From Clostridia bacterium (lineage in GTDB: Bacteria > Bacillota > Clostridia > Christensenellales > Aristaeellaceae), in the NCBI GenBank assembly GCA_017470145.1, contig JAFUFB010000030.1:1-64000 (forward strand): a DNA stretch of 64,000 nt. The letters are read 5' to 3'. The notes under the pieces were generated by a model. It ran no database searches. It saw nothing but the letters and a program-made list of their open reading frames with translations, and had not been told where the DNA came from. Position 1 is the stretch's first letter, and every line of letters begins with the position of its first letter. Shown here piece by piece: positions 26,077-33,717 of this stretch. Position numbers and translations under genes: made by a program.

Positions 26077-27210
26077 ATGAAACGGATAATTGCGTTATTA
26101 TCGGCTATTATGGTCTTGACGCTGCAAAGCGTAAGCTATGCCGCGAAGAAGGAGCAATACTATACCATCAGCCAGCTGCATGACCAAATCACGGAGGAAT
26201 ACCCGAATGGATGGCAGGAAAGCATCCAAACCAAATGGCGGACGGTGGAGATCAATACGCCTGTCATCGTGCCGGATGTAGATAAGATGCCGATCCTTTT
26301 TCTACACCAAGTGAAAGATAATGAAATTGACGTCTCCCTGCTGCCTGGGGAGGGCTGGACGTCGGACAGCGGGAAAAGGATCTCAGCAGAACGCGCCTCT
26401 GATCCATCCAAGCCGAAGTTCGACAAGATGAAGATTGAATCCAATCATTATTACGCGCCAGTGGATATGGAGATGCGGCTGGAGGATTTCGAGGGGAAAA
26501 CGCTTCGGGAATTGGCCCAGGAGATCATGGAGGCCCTGGAATGCGTGAACCAGGGGGAGAATGGTTTTGACATAGAGCATCCCTTCGATGTGATGGTCAA
26601 CGTAGCCACGGACCCGAAGACGAAGAAATCCCAGGAATGCTATGTAGACTATCTGGCTTATCAAACGGTGGCGGATATCCCGCTATTTTGGCATATGAGC
26701 TCTTACCTGACCTATGACCTGCCCATCTGGAAGGAGCGCATTTCCTGGGTGAACCTCCTGATGGGGATGAACGCCTACAATGGTATGCGCTTCATATACT
26801 ATCCCCTCCAATCGAAAACCATCGTAGAAGATATTCCGCTGATGGACTTTTCCAAGGTGCAAAATACGCTTCGGAAAGAGGTAGAAGCCGGGCATATTCG
26901 GAAGATTCTGGAGATGCGGCTGGGCTATACTGCGGTGGACGTGAAGGATGATCCGGAGGGCTTTACCGGCGCCACGAAGCCCATCTGGCATGTGGAAGTC
27001 TGGTGGTGTAAAAACGGAAAAGCCAGAATGAAAGAGGACGATCCAGATTATCCCACCAATGATCACGGAAAGTTGGAATACGCCAAAATTGCCATTGACG
27101 CGCAGACGGGAGAAATCCTCAGCATTACAGGGGACGCAGTGCCGAAACAGCAGAAGAATAAGGGCGTCGAAAAGTATCAGGGTTATCTCGGCTGGGAGGA
27201 CGTCAAATGA
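26077..27210 (+). CDS. Secreted protein of unknown function downstream of the sigma/anti-sigma pair
   Basis: 377 aa from the ATG at 26077, chosen because GGAGG lies 5 nt upstream and a signal peptide begins there (MKRIIALLSAIMVLTLQ, cleavage near SYA). The mature part is charged and soluble, with no recognised catalytic motif. The C-terminal stretch KLEYAKIAIDAQTGEILSIT resembles PepSY-like repeats of exported proteins. It may belong to a Clostridia secreted family such as DUF6034, but I cannot confirm that. Its position suggests it is a target or sensor partner of the ECF system. It overlaps the next small ORF by ATGA. Confidence 0.7.
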   Translation: MKRIIALLSAIMVLTLQSVSYAAKKEQYYTISQLHDQITEEYPNGWQESIQTKWRTVEINTPVIVPDVDKMPILFLHQVKDNEIDVSLLPGEGWTSDSGKRISAERASDPSKPKFDKMKIESNHYYAPVDMEMRLEDFEGKTLRELAQEIMEALECVNQGENGFDIEHPFDVMVNVATDPKTKKSQECYVDYLAYQTVADIPLFWHMSSYLTYDLPIWKERISWVNLLMGMNAYNGMRFIYYPLQSKTIVEDIPLMDFSKVQNTLRKEVEAGHIRKILEMRLGYTAVDVKDDPEGFTGATKPIWHVEVWWCKNGKARMKEDDPDYPTNDHGKLEYAKIAIDAQTGEILSITGDAVPKQQKNKGVEKYQGYLGWEDVK

Positions 27211-27377
27211 GTACCACAAATGATTTCTGGAAAGAAGAATTTCAGGTTGAATTCAATCCTTATGCCCGCAGCGGCGCGCATCTTCTCTACATCAACGCAC
27301 AAACCGGGAAGTTGCTGGATCCCATGGACACCTCAAAGAAACGCAGTGATGTGCCTGCGATTCGGACTTGGAAGTAA
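27207..27377 (+). CDS. Small ORF, 56 aa, translationally coupled
   Basis: An ATG at 27207 overlaps the stop of the secreted protein gene in the ATGA arrangement and opens a 56-codon frame (MSTTNDFWKEEFQVEFN at the start). The middle reads LLYINAQTGKLLDPMD, echoing the PepSY-like INAQTGEIL end of the preceding protein. It may be a real coupled small protein or a remnant of a duplicated C-terminal domain. No separate ribosome site is visible. Confidence 0.45.
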   Translation: MSTTNDFWKEEFQVEFNPYARSGAHLLYINAQTGKLLDPMDTSKKRSDVPAIRTWK

Positions 27378-27513
27378 AAATCGGCGAAATTATAGTGAGA
27401 TTTGACGGTAATTGGTAAGCGATCAGTGTAAATGCCTTTTCATCTCATTGACGGGAGTCCCCATGCTTGCTATGATACCCATGGGATCTGTAATGAAAAG
27501 GAGGAGATGCACC

Positions 27514-27881
27514 GTGAAGATTGCTCTTGCCCAGATGCAGATCAGCTCAGATCGGGAGGAAAATTACAGAAAAACCCTGGAGTTTATTCGCAGGGCAGCA
27601 GAGAATGGTGCTGAGCTGGTCTGTTTTCCCGAGATTCAGCTGTCTCCCTTCTTTCCTCAATACCCTGGCAGGGACGCAAACGAATATGCCATGCGTCTGG
27701 AGGATGAACATGCTCGCGGAATCTGCGAGGCGTGCCGGGAGAACCGTATGACGGAGAAACCCTGGCGCTGGGGAGCGACAAGGAAGAGTTGCTGCTGGCG
27801 GAGGTTGATCTTCCCGGCGCATCGGAAAGGCGCGGCCAGCGGCCTTATACAGCACTTCGCAGAACCGAATTGTATGAGTGA
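27514..27881 (+). pseudogene. Carbon-nitrogen hydrolase (nitrilase family), internally deleted
   Basis: A GTG at 27514 with GGAGGAG 7 nt upstream opens VKIALAQMQISSDREENYRK, the N-terminus of a nitrilase-superfamily amidase, including the catalytic Glu in CFPEIQ. After about 78 codons (near 27747) the frame changes. The +2 frame then reads DGETLALGSDKEELLLAEVD and on to TELYE and a stop at 27879, which is the normal C-terminus of the same family. The central part, with the catalytic Lys and Cys, is missing (roughly 150 residues by comparison with family length). The gene cannot make an active enzyme. Confidence 0.8.
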
Positions 27882-27893
27882 GGGATCAGCGGT

Positions 27894-28262
27894 ATGGTAC
27901 TGAAGAAACTGAATGCAGATCTGACTGTGTGCAAGACACGATCCCTTGAGGAGATCGATTTAACCACTGAGCTATTCTTCCTGGGAAAGACGGATGAAGA
28001 GATCTCGCTGGTGTGCAGGACAGCGGACGTTCCCTCTCACACGTTGGAGCGGGAGGATGGCTGGAAGGGATTCCGGATTGAGGGGAAGCTGGATTTTTCG
28101 CTGACGGGGATCTTGGCGCGGATATCCGGAATCCTGGCAGAGAACGAGATTGGTATATTTGCGGTTTCCACATTCAATACGGATTATATCCTGGTGAAAC
28201 GGGAAAATTTCAGCAGGGCGCTGGATGTGCTGGCAGAGGCAGGATATGATATTCGGGATTAA
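27894..28262 (+). CDS. ACT-domain protein
   Basis: 122-aa small protein. The C-terminal half (about 60-120) reads as an ACT domain: GKLDFSLTGILARISGILAENEIGIFAVSTFNTDYILVKRE, the pattern of amino-acid-binding regulators of the ACT/CASTOR-like group. The N-terminal half ends in a second, diverged ACT-like fold. It starts 12 bp after the nitrilase remnant, with a weak AGGGA site. Such proteins often lie beside amino-acid or amide genes, so it was probably cotranscribed with the now broken nitrilase. Function not established. Confidence 0.75.
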   Translation: MVLKKLNADLTVCKTRSLEEIDLTTELFFLGKTDEEISLVCRTADVPSHTLEREDGWKGFRIEGKLDFSLTGILARISGILAENEIGIFAVSTFNTDYILVKRENFSRALDVLAEAGYDIRD

Positions 28263-28284
28263 CAGAATGAGGGCTCATGCTTGA

Positions 28285-28548
28285 AGCGGAGGACAGAAAA
28301 AAAGAAATAAAAACGGCAATCTGGTGGATGTTGAGGGAGAAATAGATTTAATCATTCAGGAAGGAGAGGTACTTCATCCGATTGAGATCAAAATGTCCAC
28401 CATGCCGCAATCTGGGATGGCTTCTGAATTTGATGTGCTGGACGGAATTCCGGATAAACGGCGGGGACTTGGCGCAATCATCTGCCTGGTTGCTCGAAAA
28501 ATGTACCTGAGGGAAAACCTGGTGGCGCTGCCGGTTGGATATATCTGA
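28285..28548 (+). pseudogene. C-terminal remnant of an AAA ATPase with DUF4143 domain
   Basis: An open stretch of 87 codons that has no proper start (a GTG at 28324 is the first candidate) matches the end of DUF4143 ATPases. GEIDLIIQEGEVLHPIEIKM carries the PD-(D/E)xK-like core, and GLGAIICLVARKMYLRENLV is the family's closing strand. The N-terminal AAA domain and most of DUF4143 are absent. An in-frame stop lies at 28282. This is a leftover of a full-length gene of about 400-450 codons. Confidence 0.7.
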
Positions 28549-28572
28549 GTCTGCTATCTCGCAGTATGTTTT

Positions 28573-28603
28573 GGCAAATCCAAAGTACAACTTTGGATTT
28601 GCC
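28573..28603. repeat. 14-bp palindrome related to the one at 23824
   Basis: GGCAAATCCAAAGT, loop ACA, and the exact reverse complement. It shares the core CAAATCCAAAGT with the palindrome at 23824-23860, and lies 25 bp after the DUF4143 remnant. Confidence 0.65.
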
Positions 28604-28630
28604 ATATATCCGTCCGGACTATTCTCACAG

Positions 28631-28669
28631 GAAGATTTTAAAGTGTCATCTGAAGATTCTAAAGTGTCA
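28631..28669. repeat. Tandem pair of an 18-nt repeat
   Basis: GAAGATTTTAAAGTGTCA (28631-28648) and GAAGATTCTAAAGTGTCA (28652-28669) differ by one base, with a 21-nt period. This may be the footprint of a mobile element end or a protein-binding site. Confidence 0.5.
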
Positions 28670-28710
28670 CGGTAAATATCATGGATGCAGATTTTCTGAA
28701 AAGGTATAAG

Positions 28711-28740
28711 AAAAGCCCTGGAAACTCAAGGCTTCCAGGG
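28711..28740 (-). terminator. Terminator of the tRNA-Ala transcript
   Basis: On the minus strand, CCCTGGAA/TTCCAGGG with an internal 9-nt loop is followed by CTTTTCTT just after the tRNA 3' end. Confidence 0.75.
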
Positions 28741-28743
28741 CCG

Positions 28744-28816
28744 TGGAGCATAGCGGATTCGAACCGCTGACCCCCACACTGCCAGTGTGGTGCGCTACCA
28801 GCTGCGCTAATGCCCC
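28744..28816 (-). tRNA. tRNA-Ala (anticodon GGC)
   Basis: 73 nt on the minus strand with a complete cloverleaf. The acceptor stem GGGGCAT/ATGCTCC contains the G3-U70 pair that marks alanine tRNAs, with discriminator A. The anticodon stem CCACA/TGTGG closes the 7-nt loop CTGGCAG, giving anticodon GGC. The T loop TTCGAAT is normal. CCA is not encoded. A good promoter lies upstream and a terminator downstream. Confidence 0.95.
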
Positions 28817-28829
28817 GCGAACAGGGATT

Positions 28830-28858
28830 ACTATAGCACAGAAACAGCTTTTTGTAAA
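28830..28858 (-). promoter_or_regulatory. Promoter of tRNA-Ala
   Basis: On the minus strand, TTTACA (28853-28858) is followed after 17 bp by TATAGT (28830-28835), about 14 bp before the tRNA 5' end. Confidence 0.75.
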
Positions 28859-28958
28859 GCGGTTTTTCAAATTCTTTCGAATTTCCCACCAGTAGCACGT
28901 TGATTGGTGTAATCATGAATCGCATCCCCACTTTTACACCACTTTTAAAACAAATTAC

Positions 28959-29657
28959 TCACTTAAATGTCAAATATGCCCACGTAGCAAGCGCGCTGAT
29001 GGCCGTCAGTCCCACCAGCAGCAGGATATTTTTCTTATCCAGCTTCAATTCTCCCACCTTGGACCTCACAAACCCCAATCTGCTCAGCGGAGGCACGGCA
29101 TACCGCAGGAACAGCGCCAGCAGCACCGCCTCAAAGGGGAACAGCACCAGGTTCTTAATGATCCGCGGCAGGTTGAACCAGGTATAGCTCTTGCCCAGCA
29201 TCATCTGATAATACAGGGCCATGATCGGCGTCTGCAGCACGATGTTCACAAAGAAATTGACGCAGAAACGGCAGAGCACGATGCGTCTGACGGTGATATC
29301 CGCCCGATACAGGAACAGGGCGAAGATCAGCGATCCCGCAATTTCGGTAAAAATGAAGGGAAAGAAATAGGGCCCGCTGGGAAAGAGCAGACATCCCAGC
29401 GTGTCAGAAATCGCCGCCGCCACGATGGCTACCACCGGCCCGAAAGTCATAGCTCCCAGGGCGTTCACAAACAGCTGACTGTTGATGTCTAAATTCGGGG
29501 CGATGGGAATTTTGACGGATTTCAGGGCCAACCGCAGAGCAATCATCAGGGCCGCAAAAACCAACACCCGGGTGTCCTTCAATTCCGCCACCGCGTCCCG
29601 CCAGTAATCCTTAGAAAAGGGGTGCGCGTAGAGCCTGCCAGAACGTTTTGCCGTCAT
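28959..29657 (-). CDS. folT: Folate ECF transporter substrate-binding component FolT
   Basis: 232-aa integral membrane S component of an energy-coupling-factor vitamin importer. The hydrophilic N-terminus (1-28) is followed by six hydrophobic segments. Family patterns include AALMIALRLALKSVKIPI and FGPVVAIVAAAISDTLGCLL with FPSGPYFFPFIFTEI. It works with the shared EcfA/EcfA'/EcfT module, which is not in the window. The upstream tetrahydrofolate riboswitch confirms the folate role. AAAGGAGG lies 9 nt before the ATG and can be masked by an upstream CCTCCTT. Confidence 0.93.
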   Translation of the reverse strand: MTAKRSGRLYAHPFSKDYWRDAVAELKDTRVLVFAALMIALRLALKSVKIPIAPNLDINSQLFVNALGAMTFGPVVAIVAAAISDTLGCLLFPSGPYFFPFIFTEIAGSLIFALFLYRADITVRRIVLCRFCVNFFVNIVLQTPIMALYYQMMLGKSYTWFNLPRIIKNLVLFPFEAVLLALFLRYAVPPLSRLGFVRSKVGELKLDKKNILLLVGLTAISALATWAYLTFK

Positions 29658-29664
29658 ATAAAAA

Positions 29665-29704
29665 TACCTCCTTTCAGAGCATACACATGCTGCATAAGGA
29701 GGTA
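29665..29704 (-). promoter_or_regulatory. Ribosome-site-sequestering stem of the folT leader
   Basis: On the minus strand, TACCTCCTT (29696-29704) is exactly complementary to AAGGAGGTA (29665-29673), which contains the folT ribosome site. This 9-bp stem lies between the riboswitch aptamer and the gene and would block translation. It is the likely expression platform. Confidence 0.7.
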
Positions 29705-29730
29705 AATGAAATTCCTCATTATGTGGAATC

Positions 29731-29830
29731 AGCGGGTGCGGGCCTGCAACCGCGGCTTCCTCGCCTTCGTCCCCCGATCAACTCCCCGTTCCGGAGGCAC
29801 TTAACGAAGCAGGCCCTACTCTGACGCTCC
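29731..29830 (-). promoter_or_regulatory. Tetrahydrofolate (THF) riboswitch aptamer
   Basis: On the minus strand, the leader of folT contains the conserved THF aptamer blocks in order: AGAGTAGG, then CGTTAAGTGCCTCCGGAACG, GGGGAGTTG, GACGAAGG and CCGCGGTTGCAGGC, ending at CACCCGCT. Family knowledge places such aptamers before folT in Clostridia. Transcription from the promoter at 29833 would start right at the first base of the aptamer. Confidence 0.88.
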
Positions 29831-29832
29831 AC

Positions 29833-29861
29833 ATTATAGGCGAAAACCCTCAGGATCGCAA
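29833..29861 (-). promoter_or_regulatory. Promoter of the folT transcript
   Basis: On the minus strand, TTGCGA (29856-29861) and the perfect TATAAT (29833-29838) are 17 bp apart. Confidence 0.75.
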
Positions 29862-29878
29862 GGAGAAAATTACGTTTC

Positions 29879-32125
29879 TCAGCTGTTCAAGGACGCGATC
29901 AGCGCTTTCAGCTTCTCCGGCGTCAGGCGGCCATAGCTCACCAGGGCTCCCAGGGGGATGCCCATCATCATGCTCTGCATCATGCGCTCGCTGCCCTCGC
30001 CCATGGAATCGGTCTGGTCTTCATGCGCCATGGCTGAGGAGCCTATCATCTGCCCGATGATCACCCGGCCCTTGGGATGCTTGAGCAGCTGGCCGATGGT
30101 GGTGTTTTCAGTAACGGCGAAGGAAAGCAGCGTGGTGCCCTCCACCTGGAGGGTTTGCTGGCAGCGGATATCCCGGCTGCTTTCGCCGATTTCAATCACA
30201 AATTCGCCGCTTTCTACATAGAAATCGTGGCACTTGGGTTCCCAATAGGCAAAGGCTCGCTTATCCAGCGCAAAGGAAACCTCCCTGCTTTCGCCGGGCT
30301 GGAGGGCCACCTTTTCAAAGGCTTTCAATTCCCGGAAGGGACGGCGGACCATGCTCTCCTTATCCCGCACATAGAGTTGAACCACGGCCTTGCCGGGACG
30401 ATCTCCGGCATTTTTCACAGTAACGGTGGCGGTGACGGTCTCCTGATCGGTGATGCTGGCCTTCTCCAGTCTCAAATCGCTATATTCAAATTTCGTATAG
30501 CTTAGGCCATGACCGAAGCAGAAATTCACCGGCATTTCCTTTTTATCATAATAGCGATAGCCCACGAAGATGCCTTCGGCATAGGTCACGACGCCTTCCT
30601 CTCCGGGGAAGTTGAGGAAGGAGGGATTATCCTGCAAGCGCAGGGGCCAGGTTTCCGCCAGATGACCGCTGGGGTTGACTTTTCCATACAACAGATCCAC
30701 CGTGGCCGCGCCAACCTGCTCGCCGCCCAGATACACGCACAGCAGAGCGTTGACCAGGGAGAGCCAAGGCAATTCCACAGGAGAGCCGCCATGCAGCACC
30801 ACCACCGTATTGGGATTGACCGCAGCAATCGCGGCGATCAATTCATTCTGGTTGTCCGGCAGGCGCATATGATCCCGGTCCGCACCTTCGGTTTCAAAGA
30901 CCTCGGGCAATCCAGCGAAGATCACGGGGATCTCCACGCTTTTCGCCATTTCCACCGCCTGGGTCAACAGGACGGCATCGGTCTGCTCGCTGTGGGAGTC
31001 GTAGCCCCGGACATAGGGGATCCCCTTCGCCGTTTCGCAGGCGCTGACGGGGTGCGGCACGTTGATATGGCTGGAACCTGCGCCTTGATACCGGGGTTTT
31101 TCGGCAAACTCGCCGATGAAGGCAACAGACTGATTTTCCTGGAGGGGCAGCGCGCCATCGTTCTTCATCAACACGGCGCATTCCGCCGCCAGCTTCCGGG
31201 CCAGGGCTCGGCAGGCATCCCGGTCGATCCTGGCGTCCGGCTGACGCTGCTGGACGCAATCCTGCACAAATTTCAGCAGGCGAAGGACGGCTTGATCCAG
31301 ATCCTTTTCATCCAGCGTACCATCCTTAACGGCTTGGAGGATCTCCTCCCCGGTGGCGTTGGGCCCACCAGGCATTTCCAGATCCAGGCCGGAGGCCACA
31401 CCTTTTGCCCGATCCTTCACAGCGCCCCAGTCCGTCACCACGAAGGCATCGGACTGCCACTCCTCCCGGAGAATATCAGTAAGCAGCATTTTGTTTTCCG
31501 CGCAGAAGACGCCGTTGATGGCATTGTAGGCGCACATGAGACTGCGGGTTTTTCCCTTTTTCACCACCGCTTCAAAGGCAGGCAGGTAGATTTCCCGAAG
31601 GGTGCGCTCATCCAGGTTGGAGGAGCCGCTCATCCGCAGGGTTTCCTGATCGTTGCAGGCAAAGTGCTTGGCACAGGCCGCGATGCCCTTGCTTTGCAGG
31701 GCCTGCACATAAGCCGCGCCCATTTCGCCGGCCACGTAGGGATCTTCCGAAAAATACTCGAAATTCCGGCCGCACAGGGGGCTGCGCTTGATGTTGAGCC
31801 CCGGCCCCAGCAGCATGGCCACGTTTTCCGCCTGACATTCCTGCCCCAGCGCTTCACCCAGCTGCCGCATGACCTCCCGATCAAAGGAGGAGGCCAGGGC
31901 GGCAGCGGAGGGATAGCACACCGTTTCGATGCTCTTGTTGATGCCCAGATGGTCCCCCTCGCCCTCCTGCTTGCGCAATCCATGGGGGCCGTCGCACATC
32001 ATTACGCCAGGCACACCTAAGCGCTCGATGGCCTTGGTATGCCAGAAATCCCGGCCAGAGCAGAAGGCAGCCTTCTCCTCCAATGTCATTTGCTTTAAGA
32101 TTTCCTGCGGGTTCACTCTCTTCAT
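29879..32125 (-). CDS. Glycoside hydrolase family 3 (beta-glucosidase-like)
   Basis: 748-aa GH3 enzyme without a signal peptide, so it should act on imported oligosaccharides. The N-terminal barrel has CDGPHGLR (44-51), the substrate-binding KHFACND (153-159) and the nucleophile Asp232 in VVTDWGAV. The second alpha/beta domain follows, and a fibronectin-III-like domain spans about 570-660. Beta-glucosidase is the usual activity for this arrangement, but GH3 also covers xylosidases. It follows the MATE gene by 6 bp, in one operon driven by the operator-promoter at 33546-33607. AAAGG lies just before the ATG, so a GTG three codons on is an alternative start. Confidence 0.9.
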   Translation of the reverse strand: MKRVNPQEILKQMTLEEKAAFCSGRDFWHTKAIERLGVPGVMMCDGPHGLRKQEGEGDHLGINKSIETVCYPSAAALASSFDREVMRQLGEALGQECQAENVAMLLGPGLNIKRSPLCGRNFEYFSEDPYVAGEMGAAYVQALQSKGIAACAKHFACNDQETLRMSGSSNLDERTLREIYLPAFEAVVKKGKTRSLMCAYNAINGVFCAENKMLLTDILREEWQSDAFVVTDWGAVKDRAKGVASGLDLEMPGGPNATGEEILQAVKDGTLDEKDLDQAVLRLLKFVQDCVQQRQPDARIDRDACRALARKLAAECAVLMKNDGALPLQENQSVAFIGEFAEKPRYQGAGSSHINVPHPVSACETAKGIPYVRGYDSHSEQTDAVLLTQAVEMAKSVEIPVIFAGLPEVFETEGADRDHMRLPDNQNELIAAIAAVNPNTVVVLHGGSPVELPWLSLVNALLCVYLGGEQVGAATVDLLYGKVNPSGHLAETWPLRLQDNPSFLNFPGEEGVVTYAEGIFVGYRYYDKKEMPVNFCFGHGLSYTKFEYSDLRLEKASITDQETVTATVTVKNAGDRPGKAVVQLYVRDKESMVRRPFRELKAFEKVALQPGESREVSFALDKRAFAYWEPKCHDFYVESGEFVIEIGESSRDIRCQQTLQVEGTTLLSFAVTENTTIGQLLKHPKGRVIIGQMIGSSAMAHEDQTDSMGEGSERMMQSMMMGIPLGALVSYGRLTPEKLKALIASLNS

Positions 32126-32131
32126 CCTTTC

Positions 32132-33502
32132 TTACCAATTCGTCAGGTTTTTCAATTCTTTCCTGTAATCCTTGTAGCAGAAGGCAAGCGCCGCTACAGC
32201 GGAAATCACGGTGGTGACTGTGGTCGCAAAGACGATGCCATACATGCGGAACAGCCAATTCAAGATAAACAGCATGGGAATATATACAATTCCCTTTTCC
32301 AGCAGAGATACGAAAATCGCCTGCTTGGATTTGCCCGACGCCTGCAAATAGGTGGTACAGATTTGGTAGAACCCATAGAAAGGCCCGATGACGATGGAGG
32401 CCAGCAGGCACACCCGGCCAATCACCAGCACCTCCGGGTCATTCAAAAAAGCATTCAGCAGCTGATCCCGGAAAACCAGGCACAGCAGGGATAAGATCGT
32501 TCCAGCCACCACCGCCAGGCCGGTGGTCTTTTTCAAAATCTCCGTCAGCCGCTTCATGTTTCGGGCGCTGTAATTAAAGGAAATGGCAGGCTGCATACCC
32601 ATGCATACGCCCATCACCGTCATGGAGATCATCTGCCCGATGCGGCTGGCCACGCTCTGACCCGCCACGGCAATGGACCCGTATTGCATCATCAGATTGT
32701 TGGCTATCGCCCCGGACACACTGGCTAATATGGTAGAAATACTCAGGGGCAGCCCCAGGCTGATCACCTTTCCCACCACGTCCTTTTTCAAGGATATATC
32801 CTTGGGAGAGGCCGAATAAATTTTCCCCTTCGTATGTAGGAAGTAGGCGTAATAGCAAAGGGCTACCGCGTTGGCTATCACTGTCGCCACCGCCGCGCCG
32901 GAAACGCCCATTTGGAAAACGGAAATCAGCAGGGGGTCCAGGGCGATATTCAGCACGGTGCCAATCATGTTTCCGATCATGGAATCGGTGGTGGAGCCAT
33001 CGGCCCGGATCAGGGCGGGCACCACATTGGTCAGCATGATCACTGGCGCGCCGATGGCGATGATGCGCAGATACTCCTGGGTAAAGGTCTGGGTGCTCTG
33101 GTCCGTCCCCAGCAGGCGGCACACAGGATTCATCAGCGCAAGCACCACGGCGGCAAAAACAGCGCCGATCAGGATGGCGCCCCAGATCGCAAAGGCGCTG
33201 ATCTTCTTAATGCGGTCATATTCTCCCCGCCCCAACGCCAGGGAAATGGCGGTGCAGCCGCCGTTGCCCAGCAATACACCCAGGCCCGAGAGGATAGAAA
33301 ACAGAGGGCTGGCCAGGGACACGGCGGCTACCTTATTCGGATCTCCCATCTGGCCGATGAAAAACACATCCGCCATATGATAGAGCACGGTCACCAGCAT
33401 GATCAGAATGGCCGGGATGCACAGCTTCCTGGCCAGCTGCCAATAATTTCCGGAGCGCAGCATCTCCTCATTCGTGGTTGATTTCTTTCCTAGCACTTTC
33501 AT
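32132..33502 (-). CDS. MATE family efflux transporter
   Basis: 456-aa integral membrane protein with about twelve hydrophobic segments in two similar halves. Family patterns include LARKLCIPAILIMLVTVLYH, ADVFFIGQMGD and the repeated NPVCRLLGT region. MATE proteins export cationic drugs or metabolites using sodium or proton gradients. AGGAGGG touches the ATG, so the GTG at 33494-33496 (third codon) may be the real start. It is the first gene of the MATE-GH3 operon, an unusual pairing suggesting that the exporter handles a product or aglycone released by the glycosidase. Confidence 0.92.
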   Translation of the reverse strand: MKVLGKKSTTNEEMLRSGNYWQLARKLCIPAILIMLVTVLYHMADVFFIGQMGDPNKVAAVSLASPLFSILSGLGVLLGNGGCTAISLALGRGEYDRIKKISAFAIWGAILIGAVFAAVVLALMNPVCRLLGTDQSTQTFTQEYLRIIAIGAPVIMLTNVVPALIRADGSTTDSMIGNMIGTVLNIALDPLLISVFQMGVSGAAVATVIANAVALCYYAYFLHTKGKIYSASPKDISLKKDVVGKVISLGLPLSISTILASVSGAIANNLMMQYGSIAVAGQSVASRIGQMISMTVMGVCMGMQPAISFNYSARNMKRLTEILKKTTGLAVVAGTILSLLCLVFRDQLLNAFLNDPEVLVIGRVCLLASIVIGPFYGFYQICTTYLQASGKSKQAIFVSLLEKGIVYIPMLFILNWLFRMYGIVFATTVTTVISAVAALAFCYKDYRKELKNLTNW

Positions 33503-33545
33503 CCCTCCTTAGCGCAGGATGCGTTCCGCCCATCCTGTATTCCAA

Positions 33546-33607
33546 ATTATGATTGAAATTGCTTTCCCTGTCTTTTCGTAATCCGATCATTTTTTTCACA
33601 AATCCGA
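33546..33607 (-). promoter_or_regulatory. Operator-promoter of the MATE-GH3 operon (two TCGGAT half-sites, 21-bp period)
   Basis: On the minus strand, TCGGAT half-sites at 33602-33607 and 33581-33586 are 21 bp apart start to start. After 29 bp comes the -10 box CATAAT (33546-33551). No -35 box is seen. The same layout occurs at 33624, 35968 and 42371 before other genes of the region. Two direct half-sites two helical turns apart is the arrangement bound by AraC-type regulators. Confidence 0.75.
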
Positions 33608-33623
33608 CGAGCTCATAAAGATG

Positions 33624-33686
33624 TCGGATTTCTGTCATTCCTGGTCGGATCAGGTCAAGAAAAGAACAGCCTTTCTTTGCTATGAT
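33624..33686 (+). promoter_or_regulatory. Operator-promoter of the esterase-like gene (two TCGGAT half-sites)
   Basis: TCGGAT at 33624-33629 and at 33645-33650 are 21 bp apart. The -10 box TATGAT (33681-33686) follows after 30 bp, with no -35 box at the expected place (AGAAAA there). It is arranged back to back with the MATE-GH3 operator, the nearest half-sites being 16 bp apart. Confidence 0.75.
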
Positions 33687-33717
33687 ACAGTTGAATCGAA
33701 TTTGAGGAGGTTGCACC

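Noticed and set aside
28744-28816. tRNA-Ala as integration site with a duplicated attachment sequence
   Set aside because: I looked for a second copy of the tRNA 3' end (TGGAGCATAGCGG) between 22.7 and 28.7 kb and found none, and no integrase gene is present.
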